Virus record (IMG/VR): IMGVR_UViG_3300009008_000061
Location: 1 to 49,590 of that record
Origin: a virus
Direction: 5' to 3' (one strand)
Length of the DNA stretch: 49,590 bases
The notes beneath the pieces were generated by a model. It saw nothing but the letters and a program-made list of their open reading frames with translations, made no database searches and was not told the origin of the DNA. How positions within the stretch are numbered: position 1 is the first letter of the stretch; every line of letters starts with the position of its first letter. A program made the position numbers and the translations under genes. This document shows, in pieces, positions 39,323 through 46,763 of the stretch.

Positions 39323-39868
39323 ATGTCACGGTATTCGCCCTACTTCGACGACGAATGGCCCGACTACTTCTCGATGAAGGAATTCGACAGGGTGAAGGTG
39401 GCGGGGAAGGAGTACCGTGTTCGATTTACGGAGGTTGGTCTCTTCCTCCTGGACCACTTGGTTCTGAATGTGCTGTCTCCCATTCGGAATTACTTCGGCA
39501 AACCCATGCGAATCACCTGCGGGGCGAGGTCCATGGAGGTCCATCAGGCCATCCTGGCAGAGGCCAAGAAGGACCCGACCAAGCCGAAGCCCTCGAAGAG
39601 GAGTGACCACTTCTTCTCCAACGCGGCCCACCCCCATGGGGTCGGTGCCGCTGATGTCACCATCCGGGGGGTGTCCCCCCAGGACATTCTTATTTTCGCC
39701 ATGAATAAGGGCCTCCCCACGGGACAGGTCATCGGGTATCCGGCAAGGCATTTCGCCCATATCTCCAACCCACGGACCCTCCTCTTCTCGGACGAGGCCA
39801 TCCAGGTTCTCGGAGAAAAGAAACCATATCTCATCTGGACGGCTGAAAGAGGCTACCGGCCCATCTGA
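39323..39868 (+). CDS. Endolysin, M15-like D,D-peptidase (probable)
   Basis: 181 aa. A Zn-peptidase pattern: SDHFFSNAAHPHGVGAADVTI near residues 92-113 resembles S-x-H...G-x-A-x-D of Peptidase_M15_3, and FAHIS near residue 150 supplies the third His. One residue is missing between the expected Ala and Asp, so spacing is slightly off. It would cut peptide cross-links of the cell wall. No signal peptide, so it needs a holin (candidates at 19864-20368). AAGGAG precedes the ATG. Confidence 0.7.
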   Translation: MSRYSPYFDDEWPDYFSMKEFDRVKVAGKEYRVRFTEVGLFLLDHLVLNVLSPIRNYFGKPMRITCGARSMEVHQAILAEAKKDPTKPKPSKRSDHFFSNAAHPHGVGAADVTIRGVSPQDILIFAMNKGLPTGQVIGYPARHFAHISNPRTLLFSDEAIQVLGEKKPYLIWTAERGYRPI

Positions 39869-39900
39869 GGCCCTGAGAGGCCCTCTGAGGCCCGATTTTT
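39869..39900 (+). terminator. Terminator of the late operon
   Basis: GGCC (39869-39872) pairs with GGCC (39889-39892), with AGAG/CTCT inside, followed by CGATTTTT. It sits right at the stop of the endolysin. Further GAGGCCC words repeat to 39935. Confidence 0.65.
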
Positions 39901-40008
39901 CTGAGGGGTGCCATGGGTCACCTGAGGCCCTTACTCCTCCACCCTGCCCAGGCCTGTGGACAGACGGCCCTCTCCAGAAAATATCTCGGACCCCCGGTAC
40001 AAAACCTC

Positions 40009-40038
40009 TTGACCAACGATAACCTATTCGGATAAGAT
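40009..40038 (+). promoter_or_regulatory. Rightward promoter with CTATTCGG core
   Basis: TTGACC, 17-18 bases that include CTATTCGG, then TAAGAT. Same core as at 5249, 44856 and 45823. It begins the early/middle operon 40064-44859. Confidence 0.6.
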
Positions 40039-40063
40039 GCCGATGAAACAGAAAGAGGAACTG

Positions 40064-40312
40064 ATGACAGGCAAAACCACCAACCATTCGACTGTAGCCA
40101 TTGACCTGGATGTGGCAACCGCCCTCCGGGCCACCGCCGATTCCAAGGGACTGCAAATCAAGGACTTGGCAGCCGAGTGTCTGTTGGCCCACCCCGAAGT
40201 TTTTGAATCCTATAAAAGCATCCTGCGGGAAAAGGGCGAATCGACCCTGGAGCTTCGAAGGCCCCGGTTCGACGACCTCTTCAAAGACGACCTGTTCAAT
40301 CCTCAGAAATAG
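40064..40312 (+). CDS. Small ribbon-helix-helix-like DNA-binding protein
   Basis: 82 aa from the ATG behind AGAGGA. An ATG at 40037 overlaps the -10 box and is excluded. STVAIDLDVATALRATADSKGLQIKDLAAECLL fits the ribbon-helix-helix pattern (strand, then two helices) of Arc/CopG-type repressors. A basic C-terminal tail follows. As first gene of the operon it may regulate the promoter in front of it. Confidence 0.6.
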   Translation: MTGKTTNHSTVAIDLDVATALRATADSKGLQIKDLAAECLLAHPEVFESYKSILREKGESTLELRRPRFDDLFKDDLFNPQK

Positions 40313-40409
40313 TCGGGAGGGGAGGGTTCACCTCCAATTCCTGTGCAGGTTGTAGGGTTCCGCATCCCCTCGACCGCCCTCCTCTTCCGCATTCTACCAA
40401 GGAGGCGGT

Positions 40410-40742
40410 ATGTTCCGCGATATTCCCGAGGGTGGAGGCCCCGGACCCATTGAAGTTCCCGAAGAAGCCGATGCCATCGAAATCGACGAGCGGAATGTTC
40501 GCCGGATTCGAGAGATGCTCAACAGTGATGGGGTTCCTCAGGACCCCGATGCACTTCTAACCCTGGTCGATTCGATGCTCGGTCATGAGTCTCTTCCTCC
40601 GGAGGAGGCAGCGGAGCAGCAGTATCAGGCCATCAAGGCAAACCTCCTGGCCATGGCAACGGGCAACCTTGCACCGGCCCAGACCATCCTGAACCACGCC
40701 CTGTTTCTTCTGAACATCGTGGAGGAGGGTCGAAGGGGATGA
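40410..40742 (+). CDS. Hypothetical helical protein (110 aa)
   Basis: AAGGAGG precedes the ATG by 5 bases. Gly/Pro/Glu-rich N-terminus, then three predicted helices. No family. It overlaps the next start by four bases (GATGA), so the two are coupled. Confidence 0.65.
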   Translation: MFRDIPEGGGPGPIEVPEEADAIEIDERNVRRIREMLNSDGVPQDPDALLTLVDSMLGHESLPPEEAAEQQYQAIKANLLAMATGNLAPAQTILNHALFLLNIVEEGRRG

Positions 40743-40996
40743 CCACACGCAGAGAGGTTGAAGAGGGACTGACCCGGGTCCAGGCAGACATCGACCGGGC
40801 CTTGAAGTATGTGCAGGTGACCCTGGAAGGCAGGGACCCCAAGGACATCGACCACGTCCTGGCAGCCATGCTGGAGCGTGTTCTTGATGAGATAGAGAGG
40901 GCCAATCTCGCCCCGGGCGGGACCCCTCTCTTCGGCGCGGTGAGGGACGCGAGAGATACCCTCAAGGATTACAAAACCCTGAACAAGCTCAGATAG
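40739..40996 (+). CDS. Hypothetical helical protein (85 aa)
   Basis: 85 aa, ATGA overlap with the gene before. Charged helices with heptad-like leucines suggest a coiled coil. Unrecognised. Precedes recombination genes. Confidence 0.6.
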   Translation: MTTRREVEEGLTRVQADIDRALKYVQVTLEGRDPKDIDHVLAAMLERVLDEIERANLAPGGTPLFGAVRDARDTLKDYKTLNKLR

Positions 40997-41011
40997 AGGC
41001 AAAGGAGAGGA

Positions 41012-41251
41012 ATGCCTACCCTGATTGAAAAAAGTGCCATGAGTGCTGGCCAGATGCAATGGCGACCCGATGGAGACATCATCGAAATTCGGAATGGCAA
41101 GGGGAACATCGTGTTCGCCTGTTCGAGGCAGGAGATGGCCAAGTTCATGGCCACCGTCGAAACCCTCAAGGAACTCTCTCCCCCGGAGACCGAGAACCTT
41201 GAACTCGACTTCGAGGAGGGGACCGATGCCAACCCTGGCTCTGGAGATTAA
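41012..41251 (+). CDS. Small hypothetical protein (79 aa)
   Basis: AAAGGAGAGG precedes the ATG. Small mixed domain with a hydrophobic strand (NIVFACS) and an acidic tail. Overlaps the start of the Rad52-like gene by 26 bases, so it may act with it. Confidence 0.6.
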   Translation: MPTLIEKSAMSAGQMQWRPDGDIIEIRNGKGNIVFACSRQEMAKFMATVETLKELSPPETENLELDFEEGTDANPGSGD

Positions 41252-42296
41252 CCAAGAACACTCCACCTCCAGGCTCATGAACAAGCTGGTGGCCCCCTTC
41301 GACCCGAGGGACATTGAACATCGTGTCTTGAGGAAGGGCCTGAAAAAGAACGGTGACCCCTGGGCCATGGTTCTGGCCTATGTGACCAATCGAGCCATCC
41401 AGCGCAGGTTCGACAATGTGTTCGGCTGCAACGGCTGGAAGAATGAATTCCGGTATGAGGCCCGAAAGGAGTATCGGAACCTGGATGTGGACAAGGCCCT
41501 CTACCTGGAGGGTGGCCACCTCGTCCCGAAGCGCAAGCGGGGAAGGAATGATGATTCAGTCTTGACCGTTCGCGTGGAGGAGGAGGTGGTGGATGTCCTG
41601 TGTGGCATCTCCGTGTGGGATGGTGCCATTGGGGAGTGGGTGACCAAGTGGGACGGAGGCCCCCAGAGTGACTTCGAGGCCACCAAGGGTGGCCTGTCCG
41701 GTGCCCAGAAGAGGGCCGCAGTTGAATGGGGAGTCGGTCGATACCTCTATGACCTGGAGGAATCCTTCGCGGTTTGCACCAAGAAGAAAACCGACTACTG
41801 CACCCACCGAGACACCATCTACAAGGATGGGGAGTGGGTCGCGTTCTGGTGGGGGCCTCCGGCCCTGCCCGAATGGGCACAACCCACTGAATGGTCCGAT
41901 GCCGGATACCCCAAGAAGAAGGAAGAGGCTCCGGTCGTCTCCGAGAAGAAGAAGGAGGAGGCCGAGAACTTCGAACTCGACGGAGGGGCCAAGGGACCCG
42001 AGGAGATTCTTCCTTGGGAGCAGCCCCCGCCGCCGAAGGATGGCGAGATTCCCCAGGCAGGGGATGATGGGTATGCCACCCGTAGGCAGATGGGGTATCT
42101 CTGGGGTCTGATGAAGAAGAAGAAGTATGCCGAGAACCCTATCACCACCAAGGCACAAGCCTGGGTCGACGAGGGTCGAGAGAAGAAGGAGGCGGGCCAC
42201 CCTGCCGGGACCAAGCTCGATGCCCCCGTTCTCTCCGAGGCAGAATTCGAACGGCTCAAGGACTTCCTTGATGCCTGTCCATTGAAAGAGACATAA
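41226..42296 (+). CDS. Rad52-like single-strand annealing recombinase
   Basis: 356 aa from the ATG behind GAGGAGGGG. The core (about residues 20-195) carries the Rad52/22 phage signature: GISVWDG...WVTKWDGGPQSDFEATKGG then GLSGAQKRAAVEWGVGRYLYDL. This ring-forming protein anneals complementary strands during phage recombination and replication. Residues 215-275 are a Lys/Glu/Pro linker, and a small C-terminal helical domain (TRRQMGYLWGLMKKK...) follows, as often found in RecT/Rad52 phage proteins. A usual partner nuclease is at 43174. Confidence 0.88.
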   Translation: MPTLALEINQEHSTSRLMNKLVAPFDPRDIEHRVLRKGLKKNGDPWAMVLAYVTNRAIQRRFDNVFGCNGWKNEFRYEARKEYRNLDVDKALYLEGGHLVPKRKRGRNDDSVLTVRVEEEVVDVLCGISVWDGAIGEWVTKWDGGPQSDFEATKGGLSGAQKRAAVEWGVGRYLYDLEESFAVCTKKKTDYCTHRDTIYKDGEWVAFWWGPPALPEWAQPTEWSDAGYPKKKEEAPVVSEKKKEEAENFELDGGAKGPEEILPWEQPPPPKDGEIPQAGDDGYATRRQMGYLWGLMKKKKYAENPITTKAQAWVDEGREKKEAGHPAGTKLDAPVLSEAEFERLKDFLDACPLKET

Positions 42297-42355
42297 TCGG
42301 AATCCGGGCCAGGGTGAGGGTTTACGCATCAACCCAAGCCTCCATCTCCGGTTCG

Positions 42356-42389
42356 GGGGTCCTAAAGGCCCTGGATAGGGACCCTCATT
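42356..42389 (+). terminator. Hairpin after the recombinase gene
   Basis: GGGTCC pairs with GGACCC across a 14-base loop and is followed by TCATTTT. A modest terminator or attenuator; the next ribosome site lies just after. Confidence 0.4.
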
Positions 42390-42402
42390 TTGAAGGAGAG
42401 CC

Positions 42403-42570
42403 ATGACAGAGGCCGAGAGAAATCTTCTGTATAGCGAGATTGAGAATGTGGAGGACATCAACACCCGCGTTGCCCTTCGGAAACTCCTGGTCTATTGCGT
42501 GGAACTCGAAAGGAAATGGCTGAAAGACCGGAGGAAGCTCCGGGACCTACAACAGTTTGCAAGGAGGTAG
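42403..42570 (+). CDS. Small hypothetical protein (55 aa) before ssb
   Basis: AAGGAGAG precedes the ATG by 3-4 bases. Two charged amphipathic helices, rich in Leu, Glu and Arg. Its last codons (AGG AGG TAG) form the ribosome site of ssb, so the two are coupled. Unrecognised. Confidence 0.6.
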   Translation: MTEAERNLLYSEIENVEDINTRVALRKLLVYCVELERKWLKDRRKLRDLQQFARR

Positions 42571-42574
42571 TGTG

Positions 42575-43027
42575 ATGGCTGGCATGAACAAGGCTATCAT
42601 CCTGGGGAATCTTGGACAGGACCCCAAAAGAATCGAAACCAAGAACGACACGGTCATGTGCCGGTTCTCTCTGGCCACCTCGGAGAAGAGGAAGGACCAG
42701 GAGTTTACCGAATGGCACAACATCGTGTGTTTCGGCAAGACCGCCGAGTTGGTCTTGAAGTATGTGCAGAAGGGGAGACAGCTTCTAGTCGAAGGGTCTC
42801 TCCGGACCACGAAGTGGGATGACAAAGAGACCGGGCAGACCCGGTACAGGACCGAGATTACCGCCCATCGGGTGACTTTCGTCGGTCGAAAGGGGGACGG
42901 GGACCAGGATGGGAGTCCCCCCGGAGGCCAGGAAGAAATGTTTTCCGAAGGGCGGGTTTCATCTCCCCAAGGGGCAAGCGGAGGACAGGCACCCCCTCCC
43001 GACGAGGACGACGACCTGCCCTTCTAA
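42575..43027 (+). CDS. ssb: Single-stranded DNA-binding protein
   Basis: 150 aa. N-terminal OB fold (NKAIILGNLGQDP, RFSLATSEKRKD, EWHNIVCFGKTAELV, QLLVEGSLRTTKW) of the bacterial SSB family, then a Gly/Pro/Gln linker and the acidic tip DEDDDLPF that recruits host replication and repair proteins. Retaining this tip implies that it recruits host enzymes, consistent with the lack of a phage polymerase. Confidence 0.95.
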   Translation: MAGMNKAIILGNLGQDPKRIETKNDTVMCRFSLATSEKRKDQEFTEWHNIVCFGKTAELVLKYVQKGRQLLVEGSLRTTKWDDKETGQTRYRTEITAHRVTFVGRKGDGDQDGSPPGGQEEMFSEGRVSSPQGASGGQAPPPDEDDDLPF

Positions 43028-43045
43028 CATGAGATGCTTGGGGAC

Positions 43046-43074
43046 GGCCCCCTTCATGTCGAGGGGGGCCACTT
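43046..43074 (+). terminator. Hairpin after ssb
   Basis: GGCCCCC (43046-43052) pairs with GGGGGCC (43064-43070), followed by ACTTT. Weak T run: partial terminator. Confidence 0.5.
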
Positions 43075-43087
43075 TATGGAGGGTAGA

Positions 43088-43177
43088 ATGAAACAGAACA
43101 CCTTGGCCAGAGTGGTATTCCATGCAGCCTACGGGCTGCTCCTGCTCCTGGCCCTTTTCTGGGGCCTGATGAGATGA
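43088..43177 (+). CDS. Single-helix membrane peptide (29 aa)
   Basis: GGAGGG lies 4 bases before the ATG. Residues 9-27 are one hydrophobic helix (GLLLLLALFWGLM). ATGA overlap with the nuclease gene indicates co-translation. Function unknown. Confidence 0.55.
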   Translation: MKQNTLARVVFHAAYGLLLLLALFWGLMR

Positions 43178-43668
43178 GCAGTATCGTCGACACCGATGCC
43201 TTCAAGAGTGGGATGTCTGCCGAACAGAGATGGTCCACATGGCATCAGTCGATGTTCAAGAGGGACCTCGTCCACATCGAGGATATGGATGGGGTCCCTC
43301 GTCATTGTTGGGATTACATCGACAAGGCTTCCGGCACCTCCTATGAGGTGAAGTTCGATGAGGCTTCCGGCAAGACCGGGAACATCTGTATCGAGCTACA
43401 TGGGAAACACCGGGGGGCGACCGGCCTCCTCTCTTCCCTGGCCACCTACTATGTCTACATCACACCTGAAGAAGGGGGGCATGGGGTTCACTACTACAAG
43501 CGTGAACACCTTCTGGATTTCTGGTATCGGCATCTGATGACGGGGGACCACCAAGGCCATGGGTATGTCATGGTCGAGAGGGATGCACCCGCATTCTGCT
43601 GGCTAATTCGGAAGGACATTCTCCATGCCCAGGTCGCTGTGAAGTCCTTCTATGCCGACCTCCGGTAA
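43174..43668 (+). CDS. PD-(D/E)XK nuclease-like protein
   Basis: 164 aa. The sequence WDYIDKASGTSYEVKFDEASGK holds the Asp, a Glu-x-Lys (EVK) and a later Asp/Glu arrangement of the restriction-endonuclease-like fold, followed by TGNICIEL as the next strand. Possibly an exonuclease or end-processing nuclease for the Rad52-like annealing protein, or an endonuclease that degrades host DNA. Overlaps the initiator gene by 17 bases. Confidence 0.7.
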   Translation: MSSIVDTDAFKSGMSAEQRWSTWHQSMFKRDLVHIEDMDGVPRHCWDYIDKASGTSYEVKFDEASGKTGNICIELHGKHRGATGLLSSLATYYVYITPEEGGHGVHYYKREHLLDFWYRHLMTGDHQGHGYVMVERDAPAFCWLIRKDILHAQVAVKSFYADLR

Positions 43669-44407
43669 CCCCCAACTCGAAAATGGCTTCCTCCGAATAG
43701 CCAATGAACTCTACGAAACCCTGACCGCCATGCCCCTGACCGCCAGGGAATACAAGGTCATCCTCGCCATCATCCGAATCACCTATGGGTGGGGTCGGAA
43801 GGTGGCACCCTACCAGGGGGGCCTCCTGGCCCAGATGACAGGCCTGGACCCTGCCAATATCTCCCGAACCTGCCGAGACCTTGCCTCGAAGAATGTCCTG
43901 CAATTCTACCGAGCCCCCACTCAGTCCACGGAAAAGCCAGCAGAGGGGGAGGTGACTCAGTCCACGGAAATTCCCGTTTCATACCGGGGGCGTTTCGTCG
44001 GCCTGAACAAACACTACCTTGACTGGAATCTCGGTAGTGTCAATATGACCGTGGCATCCGAACTGATGACTCAGTTAGGGGCTGCGGGATACGAATTCAC
44101 CGAGGGGCTGACCCCGGTTGAGTGGGCCACACTGACCGGATGGATAGCCTCGGTGGGGATGGAGCCTTTCATCCTGGCCGTGAAGAGGCGATATGCTCGG
44201 GTCCAACCCGACTCCCTGGCCTACTTCATGACCCCCTCACGGGGGCGCATCTCGGCCTTCGAGGATGCCTACTTCAAGGCGAAGGAGGCCCAATGGCAGG
44301 AACAGAAGAGTATGGAGGAGCAGTTTTTCTCCGAAAGAAGTGGGGAGTTGGAACCCTTGCAAGTCACCTTGGAACGGATTTTACCGGACGGGTCTGGGTC
44401 GGAGTAG
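43652..44407 (+). CDS. Replication initiator, phage O-like with winged helix
   Basis: 251 aa. N-terminal ENGFLRIANELYE...LTAREYKVILAIIRITYGWGRK is the winged-helix signature of the phage replication protein O family. The middle (residues 88-112) is disordered and encodes a repeated TQSTE, created by two 16-bp DNA repeats (43919-43970), likely origin iterons inside the gene as in lambda. The C-terminal helical part probably recruits the host helicase loader. Confidence 0.85.
   Translation: MPTSGNPQLENGFLRIANELYETLTAMPLTAREYKVILAIIRITYGWGRKVAPYQGGLLAQMTGLDPANISRTCRDLASKNVLQFYRAPTQSTEKPAEGEVTQSTEIPVSYRGRFVGLNKHYLDWNLGSVNMTVASELMTQLGAAGYEFTEGLTPVEWATLTGWIASVGMEPFILAVKRRYARVQPDSLAYFMTPSRGRISAFEDAYFKAKEAQWQEQKSMEEQFFSERSGELEPLQVTLERILPDGSGSE
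43919..43970 (+). repeat. Two 16-bp direct repeats inside the initiator gene, candidate origin
   Basis: ACTCAGTCCACGGAAA occurs at 43919-43934 and 43955-43970, start to start 36 bp. A partial ACTCAGT recurs near 44070. In lambda the O protein binds iterons inside its own gene. An AT-rich unwinding stretch is not obvious next to them. Confidence 0.5.
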
Positions 44408-44859
44408 ACCCCTCCTCGGCGAAGGGCCACCTCGTCACATTTCTCCCAGAGGGGCGACCGCCCCTTTCCTTGAATGTTTCCAACACAGTGGAATCCTACC
44501 TGAAGTTCATCGGCATGATGAGGGGCGTGGCCAAGAGTGGGTTCTTCCCGGCTATCATGGAGAACCAGTTCCTCGGGAAAGGCTCGAAGATGAACCCGAA
44601 GAGTTTTGCATCGCTCGTCCGGGGTAGGTCGAGGATGGAGTTGGCCTTGGAGATGTGTGGAGTGGAGGTGCAGATGACCGCCCCCGCATCGTGGCAATCC
44701 AGGACACTCCGATGCCCCAGGAACATGAAGAGTGAGGGGCGGAAATGGGCGGCGAAGAACCTCACCCAACAACTCACCGGCCACCAGGGCAAGCTCTCCT
44801 TCGATGAGGCCGACTCCTTCTGCATGGCACTCTACGGGAGGCACCATCAAACTCTTTGA
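44293..44859 (+). CDS. RuvC-like Holliday junction resolvase
   Basis: 188 aa from the ATG with a perfect GAAGGAGG ribosome site. RNase H-like fold: VGVDPSS (D39), IMENQF (E90), and DEADSFCMALY (D171, D174) are the four acidic residues of RuvC. KMNPKSFASLVRGRSRMELAL fits the RuvC dimer helix. The first 30 residues precede the normal RuvC start, so a later start (TTG near 44374) is possible. Overlaps the initiator gene by 115 bases, unusually long. It cuts branched DNA before packaging. Confidence 0.85.
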   Translation: MAGTEEYGGAVFLRKKWGVGTLASHLGTDFTGRVWVGVDPSSAKGHLVTFLPEGRPPLSLNVSNTVESYLKFIGMMRGVAKSGFFPAIMENQFLGKGSKMNPKSFASLVRGRSRMELALEMCGVEVQMTAPASWQSRTLRCPRNMKSEGRKWAAKNLTQQLTGHQGKLSFDEADSFCMALYGRHHQTL

Positions 44860-44884
44860 CAATATATTCAGGCTGTGATAGATT
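44856..44884 (+). promoter_or_regulatory. TTGACA/ATTCAG promoter-operator of the LexA-like gene
   Basis: TTGACA, 17-base spacer with ATATATTCAGGCTGTGA, then TAGATT. It overlaps the stop of the resolvase gene. The spacer forms an imperfect palindrome around ATTC (TGACA and TGTGA arms), shared with 45823-45851. Confidence 0.7.
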
Positions 44885-44913
44885 CCGATTGTATCTTAGA
44901 AAGGAGGACCCGT

Positions 44914-45219
44914 ATGAAACGGGAAGAGAGGGTCGAACAGACCCTACTTGCCTATGACAGGCTCCATGATGAGACAAGCTATCCACCCACCTATGCAGAA
45001 CTGGCCAACGAAATGGGATGTTCCCATGCGACAGCCTATTCTGCGGTGGTTCGATGCCGTCTCGATGGATTCATGAGGGACGCGGCCACGGTGCCCCGAG
45101 CATCCAGGTCAATCGTCCTCACCCCTGAGGGGCGGAAGATGGTCTCCAAGATTCGGAGGCGCACCCTGAAAAAGACGGTCAAGAAGGCCGCGAAAAAGAA
45201 GGGAACAAAAAAGAAGTGA
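44914..45219 (+). CDS. LexA-like winged-helix DNA-binding protein with basic tail
   Basis: 101 aa. Residues 1-75 resemble the LexA DNA-binding domain (YPPTYAELANEMGCSHATAYSAVVRCRLDGF), without the LexA peptidase domain. Residues 80-101 are a Lys/Ala-rich tail (KKTVKKAAKKKGTKKK), like that of the 151-aa lysine-rich protein. AAAGGAGG precedes the ATG. It is a good candidate for the regulator of the ATTCGG promoters, including its own at 44856; this is inference from position and domain. Confidence 0.75.
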   Translation: MKREERVEQTLLAYDRLHDETSYPPTYAELANEMGCSHATAYSAVVRCRLDGFMRDAATVPRASRSIVLTPEGRKMVSKIRRRTLKKTVKKAAKKKGTKKK

Positions 45220-45650
45220 CCAGTGGGGTCGAAGGATTGACGAATGCCCACATGATGGGTGGCGTGGAACTCACCGATGACCAACTCCTGGTGTTCCGTT
45301 CGTTGGGGACCAAGGTGCGTGAGAAGTTTGGTGTGAAGGTGGACAACCTGAACATCGTCACCGCCGATGACTTCGACGGAGACACCTGCATCTATCTTGT
45401 AGGTGGTGCGCCGGGAGAGGACGGAGGGAGGTGGTTCGTGTTGGCCGAGTTCCCGAAGGCCACCGAGCTACACCATGCCGAGGACCCGGAGTGTGGTTGT
45501 CTGGGATGTCGAGTTGGTAGAGACCCTGTCGCCTTCATCCATGTATGTGCTACCCGTCCTCCCCAGGGTGGCATCTACGAGGCTACAATCTTGAATGCCA
45601 GGGAGGGACTTCATGAAAGAGTCGAAATCCAAAGGCGCGAACCCTCTTAA
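45216..45650 (+). CDS. Hypothetical protein (144 aa)
   Basis: GTG start in a GTGA overlap with the preceding stop. Mixed alpha/beta. Cys-x-Cys-x2-Cys (ECGCLGC) near residue 88 could bind metal. No family recognised. It ends inside the small membrane peptide gene. Confidence 0.6.
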   Translation: MTSGVEGLTNAHMMGGVELTDDQLLVFRSLGTKVREKFGVKVDNLNIVTADDFDGDTCIYLVGGAPGEDGGRWFVLAEFPKATELHHAEDPECGCLGCRVGRDPVAFIHVCATRPPQGGIYEATILNAREGLHERVEIQRREPS

Positions 45651-45756
45651 AGGGGTTTTCGCCATCGTCGACCTTATCGGATGGGGACTGGCGGCCATGT
45701 TGGCCATCTTCGCCATCGGTGCAAAGAAGTACGACCCCTGGGACGGGGAGAAATAA
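45613..45756 (+). CDS. Small single-helix membrane protein (47 aa)
   Basis: GGGAGGG precedes the ATG. A basic N-terminus, one hydrophobic helix (about residues 13-35, VFAIVDLIGWGLAAMLAIFAI), and a charged C-terminus. Last gene before the terminator at 45782. Function unknown. Confidence 0.55.
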   Translation: MKESKSKGANPLKGVFAIVDLIGWGLAAMLAIFAIGAKKYDPWDGEK

Positions 45757-45781
45757 ACCTCGTCCCTTCCTTTATTATATA

Positions 45782-45812
45782 TAGGCCCCCAGGCACCTCG
45801 TCTGGGGGCCTA
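45782..45812. terminator. Terminator hairpin
   Basis: TAGGCCCCCAG pairs with CTGGGGGCCTA (11 bp, 9-base loop). The loop and short flanks (ATATATAGG before, ATCATTTA after) could stop transcription in both directions. Confidence 0.75.
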
Positions 45813-45822
45813 ATCATTTATG

Positions 45823-45851
45823 TTGACAATCCATTCGGACTGTGATACCAT
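45823..45851 (+). promoter_or_regulatory. TTGACA/ATTCGG promoter-operator
   Basis: TTGACA, 17-base spacer, TACCAT. The stretch TGACAATCC-ATTC-GGACTGTGA is an imperfect palindrome around ATTC (7 of 9 arm positions match), the best operator copy in the genome. It drives the operon 45893-48122. Confidence 0.75.
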
Positions 45852-45892
45852 CCAGAAGAATCAAGACAGGACAAGTTTGGAAAGGAAACCAA

Positions 45893-46324
45893 ATGACTTT
45901 TAGGAATGACACTCCACCCGCCGAATGGTATGAGCCAGATGAAATCGTAGAAGATTTCTGGGAGGGTCGTGACATTTGGTGGGTGGAACAGGCCGTCTAC
46001 AGGGCAGAGGTCCTGGTTAGTGAGGGCAACAACCCCTACTGGTCCTACCTCTCCCGACTGACACATTCCCAACGGTCTGCCCTTTCGGACAGAGTGGGTC
46101 GGGTGGCCAACGAATGGTACATGACCGACGAAATCATCAACACATCACGCGATAAGGAGGAGTTTGAAAACATAGAAGAGTGGTATCGGTTCAAATCGGA
46201 GGTCGATAAGGTAGTGTGGTTTGTCGTGGCAGACACCGAGGACGAAGAAGGCCACCTCATCGTGCCGGATGCAATCGTAGAAGAATTGGCCGAATGGGTC
46301 GTCGGATTAAGGGAGGGCGCATGA
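45893..46324 (+). CDS. Hypothetical acidic protein (143 aa)
   Basis: The start follows GGAAAGGAAA. Rich in Glu, Asp and Trp, helical, no known domain. ATGA overlap with the next gene. First gene of an operon behind the strongest operator-promoter, so likely early expressed. Confidence 0.65.
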   Translation: MTFRNDTPPAEWYEPDEIVEDFWEGRDIWWVEQAVYRAEVLVSEGNNPYWSYLSRLTHSQRSALSDRVGRVANEWYMTDEIINTSRDKEEFENIEEWYRFKSEVDKVVWFVVADTEDEEGHLIVPDAIVEELAEWVVGLREGA

Positions 46325-46752
46325 GTAACAAGGTCCAAATAGATGCGGAACTGGCCAATGTGTATATCCAGTTGGCCAATGGCATCATGCACAAGATGAG
46401 TGCCCTCTTTGCCTACATCAATGACAATGTATCGCCCGCCGTCGGCAAGGTCGGTGGTGTCGCCAAGGAAGGGACCAAAGTCAAGCCCGAGGACACAGTG
46501 GAAATCCTGAAAGTCGCTAAGGACCTCAGTCAGGAGACAACTGCTCTCCTGGATGCGTTACGGGGGGAGATGTCTCTCCTAACGGAATTGGCCGGTGACG
46601 CAGGGACTCTATCCACCATCGGGCAAGCCCTCTTCAACGGAGACACTCTGGCCGACCTTCGGGCGCGAGGCCCGAGGAAATCGGCAGAAGAAGTTGTATC
46701 GGATGAAGTATCCCGACTGTTCAATGACATGGACAAGGACACTCAGAACTAG
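46321..46752 (+). CDS. Hypothetical helical protein (143 aa)
   Basis: ATGA start overlap. Mostly helical with repeats of hydrophobic/charged residues; a possible coiled coil near residues 60-90. No recognised family. Confidence 0.65.
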   Translation: MSNKVQIDAELANVYIQLANGIMHKMSALFAYINDNVSPAVGKVGGVAKEGTKVKPEDTVEILKVAKDLSQETTALLDALRGEMSLLTELAGDAGTLSTIGQALFNGDTLADLRARGPRKSAEEVVSDEVSRLFNDMDKDTQN

Positions 46753-46763
46753 GAGGCAGATTC

